A stretch of DNA of 64,000 nt, taken from NCBI RefSeq assembly GCF_037042905.1, contig NC_087257.1, positions 10,781,501 to 10,845,500 on the forward strand, read 5' to 3'. The notes under the pieces were generated by a model. The model searched no databases, was not told the DNA's origin, and was given only the letters and a program-made list of their open reading frames with translations. Made by a program: the position numbers and the translations under genes. Of the stretch, positions 1-11,189 are shown piece by piece; the stretch's first letter is position 1; every line of letters starts with the position of its first letter. The DNA is from Lytechinus pictus (taxonomy: Eukaryota; Echinodermata; Echinoidea; Temnopleuroida; Toxopneustidae).

Positions 1-1310
1 TTCCCATGCACCCGAATGATATATTTTTTTAACCTACATTTTTGTAATCCGTAAGATGTGTAGTGAATGATTTTTGATGTTCCCAAAACGAAATATTGTC
101 CCATGGGGTTCAAATTCAAGATGGCGTCCAAAATGGCCGCCATATTCATGGGATTTGGTTTTTCGTACATAGATTCCGACACAAACATTCATTTCCCACA
201 AAATTAGTGTCATATGAAAGATAAATAAATTTTCTACAAGTTGATACTATTCATGGGTGATGAAAAGCTAATTCGGCTGAGATTTTAATAAGAAAAGTGC
301 AATTTTGAGAATTTTTTCCAAAAAATTGAAAATTTGCGAAATACATGATTTACCATAAATCTAAAGAAAATAAAGGAATCGCCTCAAAAATTTCTAGAAA
401 ACTTTCCTAATATACAATTATTAAGTGGACGAAATTCCAAATCCATATCGTTTATAGTCACAAACGTATAATGTCTCAAACTTGAAAATTCAATTTTCAG
501 AAATTTAGCTTTTTTACTGCATATCGGAGATTTGGATACACTAATGTATATTGTCACATTTTCAACCCAGAAAATGGAGAAAGGCCTTAATAAAATGCGA
601 AATTATGTATTATTTTGTTGGTAGAATTTACTACAATCCCTTTATTCTTCGATTTAAAGTTGGTTGATATAGTTTTTGAAAGAGTTAAGACTTTTGGCCA
701 AAATTTTGTATGCTTTTGGTAAAAAAATGGATATGCACTGTTATTGATCAGATTTATCATGAATGTTAGTAATAAATTCACAATCTCAACATTCGATATG
801 AAAGAGGATGTATCAACGAGAATATTGGCAGCCTTCATGCCACCATAAGTATCTTCATTTGCTTCAGATAAAAGGAAAATATGCTGAATGTATTAAGCCA
901 TTTTGCGCTAAAGTGATGCCAAAAAGCAACCTCAGTGTGGCAGTCACACCCATGAAAACGATTGCAAAGTGATGAATGGTATGCCATTCAAATAATACAA
1001 TAGCTTAGATCAGCCTCTCGCATCGATTGTGTTGGTATGACTAACACACCGTACTGTACAGTTTGTAATGTGCATGGTGATAGAAATGTGATTCAGAAGG
1101 ATGTAAAGGCAAAAAAGGTGTTTCTGTTACATTATAAAGAAATTTATTTAATGAAGTCTCTTAGAAACAGTTATAAGATACACTTGCACTGCAGGTAATT
1201 GAGATGAAGTTCTTACACATCAATACACAACTCAAAGGAATATGTCGAAAGCTACCCCCACTTTATCTGTATTTTGAATCTAAGGCCTGTATTTCTAAAT
1301 CAGGTTTATC
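1..1310 (+). repeat. Left arm of the long inverted repeat
   Basis: This arm is collinear and inverted relative to 6,238-7,559, with small indels and substitutions that suggest moderate age. No coding potential is visible; short ORFs in it are chance. Confidence 0.8.
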
Positions 1311-1319
1311 TTCGAACAC

Positions 1320-1810
1320 AAAATTAGTTTCATATGAAGATGAATGAATTTTCTACTAGTTGATATTATTCATAGGTGATGAAAAGGTAATTCGGCTGAG
1401 ATATTAATAAGAAAATTGTATTTTGAAATTGTTTCCCCAAAAATGAAAATTTGCAAAATACTTGATTTACCATATACATGTATCTAAGGAAAATAAAGGA
1501 GTTGTCTTGAAACTTTCTAGAAAACTTTCCTATATAATAATATACAGTTATTAAGAAATTGAGTTGTTTTTTACTGCATTTTACAGACTTAAATGTACTA
1601 TATTGTCATTATCTCTACCAACCTTTTCAACATATTGATAAGTTTTTCTAACCTACACCTTTTCAATCCTGGAGTCGTATACTGAATGACTTTATTTTGA
1701 TCTTCTGAAAACTTGAATATTGTCCCTTGGCCGCCACCTTGACGGCCATCTTGGATTCTGACAAAAACTCTTTACAGAACTTTTCAATTCGACGTCATAG
1801 GAAAACAAAT
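1320..1810 (+). repeat. Diverged second copy of parts of the left arm
   Basis: 1,320-1,620 is a diverged direct copy of about 200-540 (CACAAAATTAG then TCATATGAA, GATGAAAAG, TTCGGCTGAGAT). 1,640-1,760 resembles about 25-165 (TAACCTACA, ATATTGTCCC, GGCCGCCA and GGCCATCTTGGA). The inner part of the arm has therefore been rearranged or is a remnant of an older related element. Confidence 0.6.
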
Positions 1811-2560
1811 TACAAATGTTTTGAGGGTATTCTGATTATGAGAAATTAATTGAGTGGGTTATCTTTATTTTTTACGATTTGAATCAAACAATTCTGATAC
1901 ATTAAAGTGCCAAAAATGACAAAAACCTCTGTTGACCAATGTAAAGAAGGGGTAGGTCTTTTTGGAACATGGAGATGTGATGTGTATGGTTGTGATATTA
2001 ATCTATTTATTATTTTCAAAAGTAGAAAATGTGGTGACGAGTCAGTACCACGGAAAAGGCCTCCTGTAAATTGCATTTTACAACTTGCAACAATTAACTT
2101 ATATCATGTCAAAATGTAAGCCTTATGGTTCTTAGGGAGGACTTTGCCAGACAGGCAGTCAATCTTAGAAGTCATTGGCAGGCTCATGTGCTAGATTCGG
2201 GCGATCTTTTTGAGCTAAAACTTTGTGCCAATGTGATCTTGAAAGATATATTCCTGATCCAGAAGTTGTAAACTTTGGACTGGAAAAGCAATTTTGCTTG
2301 CTGCAAAATTCAAGAGATTTTTATTCTTTTTGAGAAAAAACCACAGAATTTTCTTGTTTGCCATCCGGGCAACCATGATGGCAGTTTTGGTTGCCAATGT
2401 CACCCGGGCACCGCTAATTTCGAGCCCTGCTTTGGAGTGGGGATGGTAATTCCCTCACGTGTGATCTGTTCCTTCTCAAGATTCCTCCGCTCGGCTTTGA
2501 TACTTCGTAAGACCTGGGTTCCTCAGAGACTTTGGATGCTTTAACTGGTATCCAAGTGTG
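1811..2560. other. Unassigned sequence between arm and gypsy remnant
   Basis: I see no convincing gene here. Short ORFs on both strands overlap each other and show no family motif. Part of it may be the unrecognised 3' end of the gypsy element that begins at 2,561 on the minus strand. Confidence 0.4.
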
Positions 2561-3637
2561 TTATCTTGGATGTATAACTTTCACTGGCTGTCCTACATGC
2601 AGAGGTGGTAGATTAGAACTTGCATGTCGATAATGCACTTCCTTCACCTTGTCTTGCCTATTCAAGAGAAAATCAGTGGTAGTAGAATCTCTCGAGAAAT
2701 AGTGACTTGATAATGTGGTTCTGATGGGTCTACCAAATAACATTTCTGCTAGTGATCTCAAGTTTCTTTCGACTGGTGTTGCTCTCAGGTTCATCATTGC
2801 TAGTTGACTGTCTTGGCCAGTCTGAGAACATTTTTTTCAAATGATTCTTGACTGTACGAACCATCCTCTGAGCTAATCCGTTTGATCCTGGATAGTGTGG
2901 AGAAGAAGTAATGTGCTTGATATTCCACTTCTTTTCTTCTGCTGCCTTGCTTGATGTTTCTGGCAAGTTTCACTCTGCTTTATCAACTGGTCGATGTCCT
3001 CATTGATGTTTGACAAGAACTCTGTCTCACGAGCAAGTCGTCTGGTACTTTCGATTCCCATGTGTCCTAGGTGAAGCTGTCCAATGATATCATTCCTCAG
3101 TGACTTCGGTGCGATGACTTGACTTCCCGTGAAGAGTACTCAATGCGATAATCCGATGTTATCTCTATACGACCAATACTGCCTAAGGGATTTCAATAAC
3201 TCTTGGATTGTTTCAGGCCAACTCAGGCCAAATCTGCTATAATGATCTGGGAATTGGATCATTAGCCGTTTCTCTCTGAAGTTCTGACCTCTTGTGTTTT
3301 CCGAAGAGTAATAAGTCGATCGCATATGCGAATCTTTTTCCTCAGAGCAGATGGATTTAACTCTGACACCTAACGGTACATCGCATGCTTCCTTAGGATT
3401 AGGAAGTCGACTCAACGGATCGGAAAGAATAATGTCGTAAGATTTCCCTCTATGTTTGAGTAGTCGGAATGTGCAGTGGAAAGACTTTGGATGCAAACGC
3501 AACAGGTTACCTTCATGAAGCAGGCATGCTCCTCTAGTCAGACTGCAGGTCCCAAGAAAGTGGCTTCTTTCATCCAAGTGATATTCATGACTTGAGATGT
3601 TTTGCATATTTAATGAGCTTGATGCGGACCAAAACAC
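2561..3637 (-). pseudogene. Ty3/gypsy pol remnant: RNase H end, spacer, integrase
   Basis: Reading the minus strand, 3,637-3,140 has the end of RNase H and the linker typical of gypsy pol (the motif LSRLPNP, then LRQYWSYRDNIGLSH). 3,061-2,873 has an integrase zinc-binding fragment (HLGIESTRRLARE, then ETCQKHQ). 2,966-2,730 has integrase core sequence (TSSPHYPGSNGLAQRMVRT), and 2,797-2,561 has the post-core segment (EMLFGRPIRTTL). The pieces are in different frames, so the gene is dead. It continues the pol gene whose upstream part is at 4,560-5,515, separated by an insertion. Confidence 0.85.
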
Positions 3638-4559
3638 CTCTTTTCATTCGGTCATTGCTGCTCTAATTGTGCATCGAATTTCATGAATTTGGTACCATTG
3701 TAAAGAAGAAGAATCATTCTTTCAGGTCGTGTGTTTGGATTTATTTAAAGATTTTGTAATATAGGTTAAAATTTTGATCTAAAATATGCTACAAAATAAA
3801 TATTTTCACCTGACAAAAGCTGCTATTTTCACACTTTATTTTTGTTTGAGCCCAAATGATTTTTATATCATGATAAAGCTGAATATGTATGCTTTGAAAT
3901 GATATAGGTTTCAAAATAAGAATTGGTTTAATCGGGTCAAGATCACACTTTTCATTTGCCAAGTACATAAAGCAGCTTGAAAACAAGAATACTGCACTCT
4001 GATTGGTCAAAGAGACCGCACACTGGCAAATTCCAACGGTTCCAGTGCCTGGGTTTGTGGGAAGGTCACACTTCCCATGTGGTAATCTCCTCAAATACCC
4101 CGCGCCTGTTGTTCTGTGAATCTTATCCAGCCAATCAGAACTCTGGATTTCATGCAAGTACAAAATTTCAGAAATCTCATCTTGTACCTTGGTGGGAAAA
4201 GTGTGATCTTGACCCGATTAAAAGGTGCTGCATATCAAGAGTGGCATTGTGAGAAAGTACAGAAGTTCAGCTTTATGTTGATATAAATATCATTGAGGCT
4301 CAAAATAAAAAGTTTTGCACAATTTGCAAAAGAAAACAGAGGAAGAAAATTCAGTTTTGAGGCACATTTTCAGGCCAGAAATTTACTTATTTAACAAAAT
4401 ATTGTATACAAAATAAATGACCAATATGAAAGAGTAACTTTTACTCTATCTGATGGTGCAATAATATTTCATTTAACTTGAGGTTAAAACAGGTAAATTC
4501 TTAGAGAAAGAAAATCTCACGAATTACGAGATTTTGCAAGGAGGAGGATTCAGCCACGA
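3638..4559. other. Insertion splitting the gypsy pol gene
   Basis: The gypsy reading resumes on both sides of this stretch, so it is probably inserted DNA. It contains the TTAA-flanked MITE at 3,932-4,217; the rest is AT-rich without recognisable coding sequence. Confidence 0.5.
3932..4217. mobile_element. 286-bp MITE with TTAA flanks (piggyBac-like)
   Basis: Inverted termini TCGGGTCAAGATCACAC and its complement bound the element. TTAA lies immediately outside at both ends (3,928-3,931 and 4,218-4,221), as piggyBac-type elements leave. It has no coding capacity. The superfamily assignment rests on the TTAA and is inference. Confidence 0.65.
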
Positions 4560-5515
4560 GATGATTTGGATGAATCTGGCCTTTTTGCTCATTAGCATAG
4601 GGACCTGCGGTCTGACTGTAGATCTTTCATTGATTTATCTTTCTCTCTGGGTCATAGAACTGTAGACATGCACCTGATGATACTGCACATTTCAGGCTGT
4701 TCAAGGAATATTCATGATCATCGTCCCAGATAAACGGTAATTCCTTGTGGAGAAGTTATCGAAGTGGTGCTGACTTTTCCCACAAATTAGGAACATATGC
4801 TGTTAGGTATTTGAACAATACTAGGGATTTCTGAACATCCTCTTTGTCCTTGGGTAATGTGTTGGCTTCTACCTTGCTAGGATCTGGGTAGATATCTGAT
4901 CTAGTGCACTTGGAGCCAAAGAAGTTGATAGCTTCTTTCTTGATTGTGCACTTGGAGCTGTTGAACACTGAGTCTTCTTGCTTTGCCGTCTCCATGAACA
5001 AGTACATCTTCTTGTTGTGTTCCTCCACGTTGATCTTGATTTTGTCCTTCAATTAGTGTGATAGACTTGCGTGGTGCGTCTATGGTAGATTTAGCGATGT
5101 CCTTGACATAAAGCATCGTTTTTCCTTTGAAACTACCAATAGCATCGAAGTACTCTGGAAATGCTTGTTCGAGATCCTTATCACTTGTGATAGGTGTTTG
5201 TTTAGGTTTAGGGTTAGGTGTAGGTGTGTCATAATTGTACATAGAGTGAACTGTGATAATTCCAAGATCAGTGCAACCTAACAACCCAAGGATAGCTGAA
5301 ACCTTGACATCTGGTACATAGAATGTCTGTGTTGACCATTTCCGACTGTAACATTTTATGTCAAGTGTACCTTTACATTTCATTGGAATCTCACCATAAG
5401 CTTCAAGTTTTACTGGTGTTTGTTTCACTAATGATTCAGACTTTGAACTTTATATTTCCTTGGCGTATACGTACTATGATAGTGTTAGTACTTGCACGTG
5501 AGTCAACTCTTAGGT
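4560..5515 (-). pseudogene. Ty3/gypsy pol remnant: protease, reverse transcriptase, start of RNase H
   Basis: On the minus strand the protease active-site region reads VDSRAS at 5,510-5,491, where the family has D-S/T-G-A, so the catalytic Gly is lost. It is followed by FYVPDVKVSAILGL. The RT start has FDAIGSFKG and DAPRKSI. The end of RT (PDPSKVEA, VPNLWEKSAPLR) is at 5,052-4,756 in another frame. RNase H begins near 4,755-4,575 (FIWDDDHEYSLNSLK, then FYDPERKIN). Frame changes and missing RT core sequence show decay. Domain order protease-RT-RNase H-integrase is that of gypsy elements. Confidence 0.85.
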
Positions 5516-5759
5516 AGCTAGAGCTTATGTTGACCGACTCTGTGGGCATATTCAAATGTTAGCAAATGCTACTGTACCTTCTGAATTTACAACTGTGTGT
5601 GGCCCATTGGTGTGTATTGTGTCAAATTATGCAAAGTTGGATAGACTGCCTTTAGACTGATAATGATCATGATCTGTGATAGTATCGTGTGCTGTGTTCA
5701 TTTCGCTGATTGGTTAGTTCTTTCGACCTTTTGATTTTGATCGTGATTTTTTTTAAAAC

Positions 5760-5938
5760 AAGTTCACACCTAGTTACCAATAATGCATATAGCATTTTCA
5801 TTTATTTCAAAGCAGGATAAAAGAGCATTGTAGATTAAATGTCTTGCTCACGGGCATAGCTGCCGCGGCCGGAAATCGAATCCCGGACTTTTTCATGTAT
5901 GGCCAGGCGCCTTAGATCACTCGGCCACGGCACCTCCA
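5760..5938 (-). mobile_element. tRNA-derived SINE copy 1
   Basis: The minus strand reads like a tRNA head: an A-box-like GTGGCCGAGTGATCTAAGGC near 5,932-5,913 and a B-box-like GGGATTCGATTTCC near 5,886-5,873. A tail follows that includes GAGCAAGACATTTAATCTAC. The same unit recurs at 12,779-12,884. It resembles a Leu/Ser-type tRNA. With substitutions and a following body it is a SINE rather than a tRNA gene. Confidence 0.7.
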
Positions 5939-6237
5939 CTTTGTTTTGGTAAACGATCATCAGATATCATGTCAGATCTTCGGTCATCTGAACTACGTTA
6001 TGGTTTTCAACTATGATCACTTTTTGACTGGCGACAGAATTACCCCCAATGACTTTTACTGCGGAGAGCAGTTAATATTAATATTGTCCCCCAAACGGTT
6101 AATAGTTGTCTGAGAATGATAATTTAGGTTTTTTCCTTCATTATGAAAGCAAACGGAACAGAGTTGTAAACATAAGAGATATACAATCAACATAATTTTG
6201 GCTCTTCATAAATTTAGAAAAGAGTTAGAACGTGTTG

Positions 6238-7559
6238 GATAATAAACCTGATTTTGGAATAAAGGCCATAAATTCAAAATACAGATAAGGAGGAGGGGTG
6301 GAGGTAGCTTTGACATGTTCCTTTCAGTTGTGTCTTGATGTGTCAGAACTTCATCTTTATTACCTGCAGTGCTAGTGTATCTTATAACTGTTTGCAAAAG
6401 ACTTAATTAAATAAATTCTTTATGATGTAACAGAAACACATTTTTTGCCTTTACATCCTTCTGAATCAGAATCATTTCTATTACGATGCACATTACATAC
6501 TGTACATTAAGGTATGTTAGTCATACCAACACAATCGATGCGAGAGGCTGATCCAAGCTATTGTATTATTTGAATGGCATACCATTCATCACTTTGCAAT
6601 CGTTTTCATGGGTGTGACTGCCACACCGAGGTTGCTTTTTGGCCTCACTTTAGCGCAAAATCGCTTAATACATTCAGCATATTTTCCTTCTTTCTAAATC
6701 AAATGAAGATACTCATGGTGGCATGAAGCCTGCCAATATTCTCGTTGATACATCCTCTTTCATATCGAATGTTGAGATTGTGCATTAATTACTGATATTC
6801 ATAATAAATCTGATAAATAACAGTGCATGTGCATTTTTTTTACCAAAACATACAAATTTTGGCCAAAAGTCTTAATTCTTTCCAAAACTATATAAACCGA
6901 CTTTAAATCGAAGAATAAAGGGATTGTAGTAAATTCTACCAACAAAATAATATATAATTTTGCATTTTATTAAGGCCTATCTCCATTTTCTGGGTTGAAA
7001 ATGTGACAATATACATTAGTGTATCCAAGTCTCCGATATGCAGTAAAAAAGCTAAATTTATGAAAATTGAATTTTCAAGTTTGAGACATTATAAGTCTGT
7101 GACTAAAAACGATATCGATTTAGAATTTCGTCCACTTAATAATTGTATATTAGGAAAGTTTTCTAGAAATTTTTGAGGCGATTCCTTTATTTTCTTTAGA
7201 TTTATGGTAAATCATGTATTTCGCAAATTTTCAATTTTTTGGAAAAAATTCTCAAAATTGCACTTTTCTTATTAAAATCTCAGCCGAATTAGCTTTTCAT
7301 CACCCATGAATAGTATCAACTTGTAGAAAATTTATTTATCTTTCATATGACACTAATTTTGTGGCAAATGAATATTTGTGTCGGAATCTATGTACGAAAA
7401 ACCAAATCCCATGAATATGGCGGCCATTTTGGACGCCATCTTGAATTTGAACCCCATGGGACAATATTTCGTTTTGGGAACATCAAAATTCATTCACTAC
7501 ACATCTTACGGATTACAAAAATGTAGGTTAAAAAAATATATCATTCGGGTGCATGGGAA
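6238..7559 (-). repeat. Right arm of the long inverted repeat
   Basis: Inverted partner of 1-1,310, continuous from CCTGATTTTGGAATAAAGG to the terminal GGGTGCATGGGAA. It ends 46 bp before the start codon of the acidic-protein gene, so it may form the upstream flank or promoter region of that gene. Confidence 0.8.
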
Positions 7560-7604
7560 CCCTATCTCTCTCCCCTACTACACAGACTTCAACGTCGATA
7601 CACG

Positions 7605-7698
7605 ATGAGACCAACTAAACTCAATATAAAAATCCTGATCATACTCGTAGTCTTTGTCCTAGCCTTGGTTCGAGTCAGCTGTTGGTTTATCAGACAAG
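7605..7698 (+). CDS. Acidic-protein gene, exon 1 (signal/anchor)
   Basis: ATG at 7,605 opens a 31-codon stretch beginning MRPTKLN and running through a hydrophobic core. It ends at the donor CAAG|GTATGT with one spare base (phase 1). The matching phase of the next exon is the main support for this small exon. Confidence 0.6.
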
Positions 7699-10251
7699 GT
7701 ATGTTGGAGTGACTGCAAGATAAATCGGAAGATTTTATTTCAACCATTTAAAGGGGGAATACACCCTTATGATGACTTGGTTTTGATAAGCAGAAATATT
7801 ATGTACTTGAAAACTTTGGAGAAATCCGTCAAAGAACTATAATTAATGATTTTTTTTTTAGGTTAAACTTTGTGACGTCACAAACGAGCGGCTCCCCGTG
7901 TGTCGGGTGAAATTTTTTTTAATCCCAAAATATTACCCCCCCCCCCCGTTAAAAGTAATTTATGTGCAGTGGATGTATCATCAGCAATTCAAATTCATAT
8001 TAATTTCGGTTTTATTAAAAGCATTCATCAGAAATTCCAAAGACTAACAATTTAATTTGATACCCTCTTCAATAAAAACATCTATACATACTACATTCAT
8101 CATATTCTCTTTAAATAATTATGTGAAGTTGTATTGCACGATAAACGAGAAAAGCTACTTACATATGTGACGTCACAAATCTAAAACTTTTCACAACTTT
8201 CTAATTCTTTGATGGGTTTTCATCAAACCCTCCCCAATATGTTCCTCCATTTTTCTGCTTTAAAAGCAAACTATATATCGTAAGGGTGACATTCCTCTCT
8301 AAATAAGCAGCGAATAAACAACAGCTTTAATAGCGCCAGCTCGAGTTCTAAACTACTCACATCTGGCCAGCATCATGCAATATTCTAAGCTATATTCTTG
8401 TAATACAGGCCCACTTGATTGACTTGTATGGTAACATTACCACTAAATACAACAGGTACTTTTCTCTACAAAAAAAAATAGTTTCTTTCTAGGAATACAA
8501 TTATAGGCAGATTCATTATCTGTATTATTGATGGTTATCCCAAATTGTATATTTAATGGGACCAGTTGCTTATAACACAGTCACAAAGGGTTGATTAGAT
8601 CGCTCCCCCTTCAATTTCAATAATAAGTTACATATAACTGATCTTCCAGATAATCATATTTACAAAACCTCCTCTTTTATTTGAGTCGGGGAGAGTTAAC
8701 TATGATGATAATGATGTTCTCAGCACCTTTTAGACCACCAACATTTGCATCATTCTTTTTTATTATTTTGGACCATTTATTGTTTTCATGAGATTTGGGA
8801 GTAGACAGTAAATTGGATAAAAATCGAAATCATGTGTGGAGATCGGTGCATCCAGTGACTTTCTTCAAGCTTTCTTCAAACATTCTCTGAAATTATGCTA
8901 ACCACATGTAACATGGCCCTGGGACATGGCCCTGGGGGTTCTGAAGCACCTCCAAGATATTCCTGCTGCGTGTATCATTTTTTTCCATAGGCAGCACCCC
9001 CAGGAATTCTAGGTGTGACAAAATGGAAAAATATATTAAAAAAACGATCTACATTTTTTTTTACAAAAACCTTTTTTTTTTGCTTGTCAAATTGTACCTT
9101 CAGTTTGTAGTGAAACTTTTTTTTTTTTGAGGGGGGGCTTGTCAACTTTCTCGGGACGAAAATGACCTTCATTTAGTCGAATGAAGTGAAACCTTCAGTT
9201 TGTAGTGAAATCTTTTTTTTGTGGGGGGGGGGGGGAGGGGCTTGTCAAATTGACATCAGCACCCCCAGTCCGGAAAAAATCGTTCCCAGGGCCCTGCATG
9301 TAAAGGTCGTTGATTTTTATTCAGCGACACTGTGTGTGATCATGGTTCTTTGCAGACTAAACTTAAGGGTGCAGAACCGGGTATAGGGGGGGGGGGGGGT
9401 GCTGAGTCTTTACCCCCTGCCCGGGCAGTAACCATGAACCAAACATAAAAAATACCGTTATCGTGATTTTTATGCACAATATCAGCCCCCACCGTGACTT
9501 TCAAAATCGTTTCGGGCGCTGATGAATACCGAATCAATAAATCAAATTGATATATGTTTCATTTTACCATGCAGACGATGGATTCAAATCCGTGGATTTT
9601 CTGGATGAGGAATACAACGATGGGAGCGAATCAGACGGAACGCAGGGCTCAGAAATCGGCGGAACCTTCGGGGAGGAGAACAGTGATAGCAGGGAAGTTG
9701 ACTATGAATTCGATGAAAGAAATTCAGACTTTGACGATACCAAGAGTGGTGCTATAAAGTCCAACAACTCCGAGGAGTATTATTACGATGCGAGTGAAGG
9801 GAAAGGCAGAGAGATTCGAAAAGAGTGGTCTGTGGACTCCGAAGAGACTATTGAGACTAGTTTGAAAAATAACGCAACGAATTTCGTTTCTCCGCCGCGG
9901 GTCGCCGGTAACACCACTCTGAATAAAGCTGACAATGTCAGCAAGAACCCAGTGAGAGAGGACGACTTCGAATCCGACACCGACGTCGACTCTGAAGTGA
10001 CTGAAGATGACGTTGAGGGGGCCAATGACGGCGGACAGAACGATACCCTTGAGATAGAGCTTTCCGCTGAAGCAAGAATGAACCAGGTTGCCATGGTAGC
10101 TGCCGAGCGTGGCGATGCAGCTGATCAACCCACCAATCATAATCAGCTTCAGCTCACGGCTCAAAACGGGGATTCCATACACATGGATAGATATGAAACC
10201 AAAAATGATACGGAAAATAAGACAATAGAGAACAGAGAAAAGGTGGAATAA
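7605..10251 (+). CDS. Two-exon gene for a secreted or membrane-anchored acidic protein (256 aa)
   Basis: Exon 1 (7,605-7,698) and exon 2 (9,575-10,251) join in phase 1 across a GT-AG intron to give 771 nt including the stop. The first ~26 residues are a hydrophobic signal or anchor (IKILIILVVFVLALVRV followed by SCWF). The mature part is strongly acidic and hydrophilic, rich in Asp, Glu, Ser and Asn. It has at least seven N-glycosylation sequons (NNS, NAT, NTT, NVS, NDT twice, NKT) and no folded-domain signature I recognise. A secreted acidic matrix-type protein or a Golgi/membrane stem are both possible. The function is unknown; low-complexity acidic proteins are common in echinoderm skeletal matrix, but nothing here proves that role. 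Confidence 0.6.
7699..9574 (+). other. Intron of the acidic-protein gene
   Basis: It begins GTATGTTGG and ends TTTCATTTTACCATGCAG. It holds a CACCCT-type MITE (7,749-8,305), long G-runs, and two tandem copies of a ~110-bp unit containing TTCAGTTTGTAGTGAAA and GGGGCTTGTCAA (about 9,060-9,170 and 9,190-9,250). No coding sequence was seen. Confidence 0.55.
7749..8305. mobile_element. MITE, CACCCT family
   Basis: Terminal inverted repeats read AAAGGGGGAATACACCCTTA at the left and, inverted, TAAGGGTGACATTCC at the right. Internal inverted segments contain TGACGTCACAAA (near 7,871 and 8,168). Related copies lie at 11,867-12,322, in the split copy ending at 13,558, and at 50,487-50,963. No coding capacity. 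Confidence 0.65.
9575..10251 (+). CDS. Acidic-protein gene, exon 2 (terminal)
   Basis: The acceptor ATGCAG at 9,574 is followed by AC, completing a GAC codon with the last base of exon 1. The exon then reads DGFKSVDFLDEEY onward without interruption to TAA at 10,249-10,251, encoding 225 residues. Acidic blocks (EYNDGSESD, DDFESDTDVDSEVTEDDVEG) alternate with Asn/Ser-rich spacers. A possible AATAAA lies 100 bases past the stop. The long antisense ORF over this exon is a shadow. Confidence 0.65.
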
Positions 10252-10350
10252 GCGACGGGCCGGAGGGACTTGAGCAATGTATATAGTATTGATAGTATTT
10301 AGTATGTATTGAGCAATGTATATGATATAGACGTTAATACACACTCTAAA

Positions 10351-10356
10351 AATAAA
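10351..10356 (+). promoter_or_regulatory. Candidate polyadenylation signal of the acidic-protein gene
   Basis: AATAAA lies 100 bases after the stop codon at 10,251; another AATAAA occurs near 10,423. Position is the only support. Confidence 0.4.
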
Positions 10357-10992
10357 AATGAAATGTTAAATCAACAATGGAATCGATGGAGGAGTGACAA
10401 TTTTTTACGAATGTTATAATAAATAAATTTAAGTGTTGTGTCGAACCTTTTAAAGTGGTAAATACAACATTTAGAAGAAAAAAAAGTGGCATTCCTCCAA
10501 CCTTTGAATTGTAGTCCTAGCATTTCATTCTTAGAGTGCATACGCCTCAAATTTGAGCCCTTTGAATATTGAGATTGACATCTCTAGCAAATGGATGTTA
10601 TCCTATCCGTCTGTTGAGGCACACAGCATTCATAAGGTAAAATTATTCTGCGTATGATCCTCAAATTGACAACCATCACTAGATTTTTATTCCTTTTCAT
10701 ACTTCGAAAGAAAAGATATAACGTGAGTCATAATTAATGATGGAAGAATGAATTTCTGAAAAGTTACATATTTGCTTTTTTTAACACAGATTTGGTTGTT
10801 TCAGTTGCGTTACCAATATAGAGTGTGTATGATAAGCTCAATTTAAACGACTTTTATTCAAAAACTTCCCTACATTCATTTTGTACTGGGAATCGTATCT
10901 ATTTTTCAGTCAATTTTTCTCTTTTTTCATATTTAATTTGTGATTGCAATAAGTTCAGGATAATAGGAAACTGCAAATGTGTCTCCTACGCA

Positions 10993-11176
10993 CTGAAAAA
11001 ACACCGGTGTTGATTCAACACTAGCCTGATATCTATATATATCAATCCACACCAGAGAGGTGTTGAAACAACGGTTAAGCAAACTGACACCAATTTCGCA
11101 TTTAAGCAACACCAGTTAGTGTTAAACCAATATCGGTTTGATTCTCAACTGGTGTTGTGGACCGATATATAGACAC
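10993..11176. mobile_element. MITE, GTGTTGATT family, copy 1 (truncated)
   Basis: Starts CACTGAAAAAACACCGGTG and contains inverted segments CACACCAGAGAGGTGTTG and AACTGGTGTTGTGGAC. It matches the copies at 13,265-13,511 and 20,349-20,598, but its right terminus is missing. Confidence 0.6.
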
Positions 11177-11189
11177 CGGGCTGAAGATA

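Larger units (their letters stand above)
1..7559. mobile_element. Long terminal-inverted-repeat (foldback-type) element, left end at or beyond the window edge
   Basis: The first ~1,310 bases and the stretch ~6,238-7,559 are inverted copies of each other: base 1 (TTCCCATGCACCCGAATG) pairs with 7,542-7,559 (CATTCGGGTGCATGGGAA). The arms carry a characteristic motif reading AAGATGGCGTCC then AAAATGGCCGCCAT near 118-147 and, inverted, near 7,415-7,443. Arms of ~1.3 kb enclose ~4.9 kb containing a dead gypsy retrotransposon, a MITE and a SINE. No transposase was recognised. The true left boundary and any target duplication lie at or outside the window edge, so the superfamily is not assignable. 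Confidence 0.8.

Noticed and set aside
7378..7608. 76-codon plus-strand ORF ending at the acidic-protein start
   Set aside because: It lies in the transposon arm, and the inverted copy at 1-230 shows no coding constraint.
9724..10344. 206-codon ORF on the minus strand
   Set aside because: It lies antisense over the acidic-protein exon. Its hydrophobic composition is the mirror of GA-rich acidic codons on the other strand, and it has no splice or family support.
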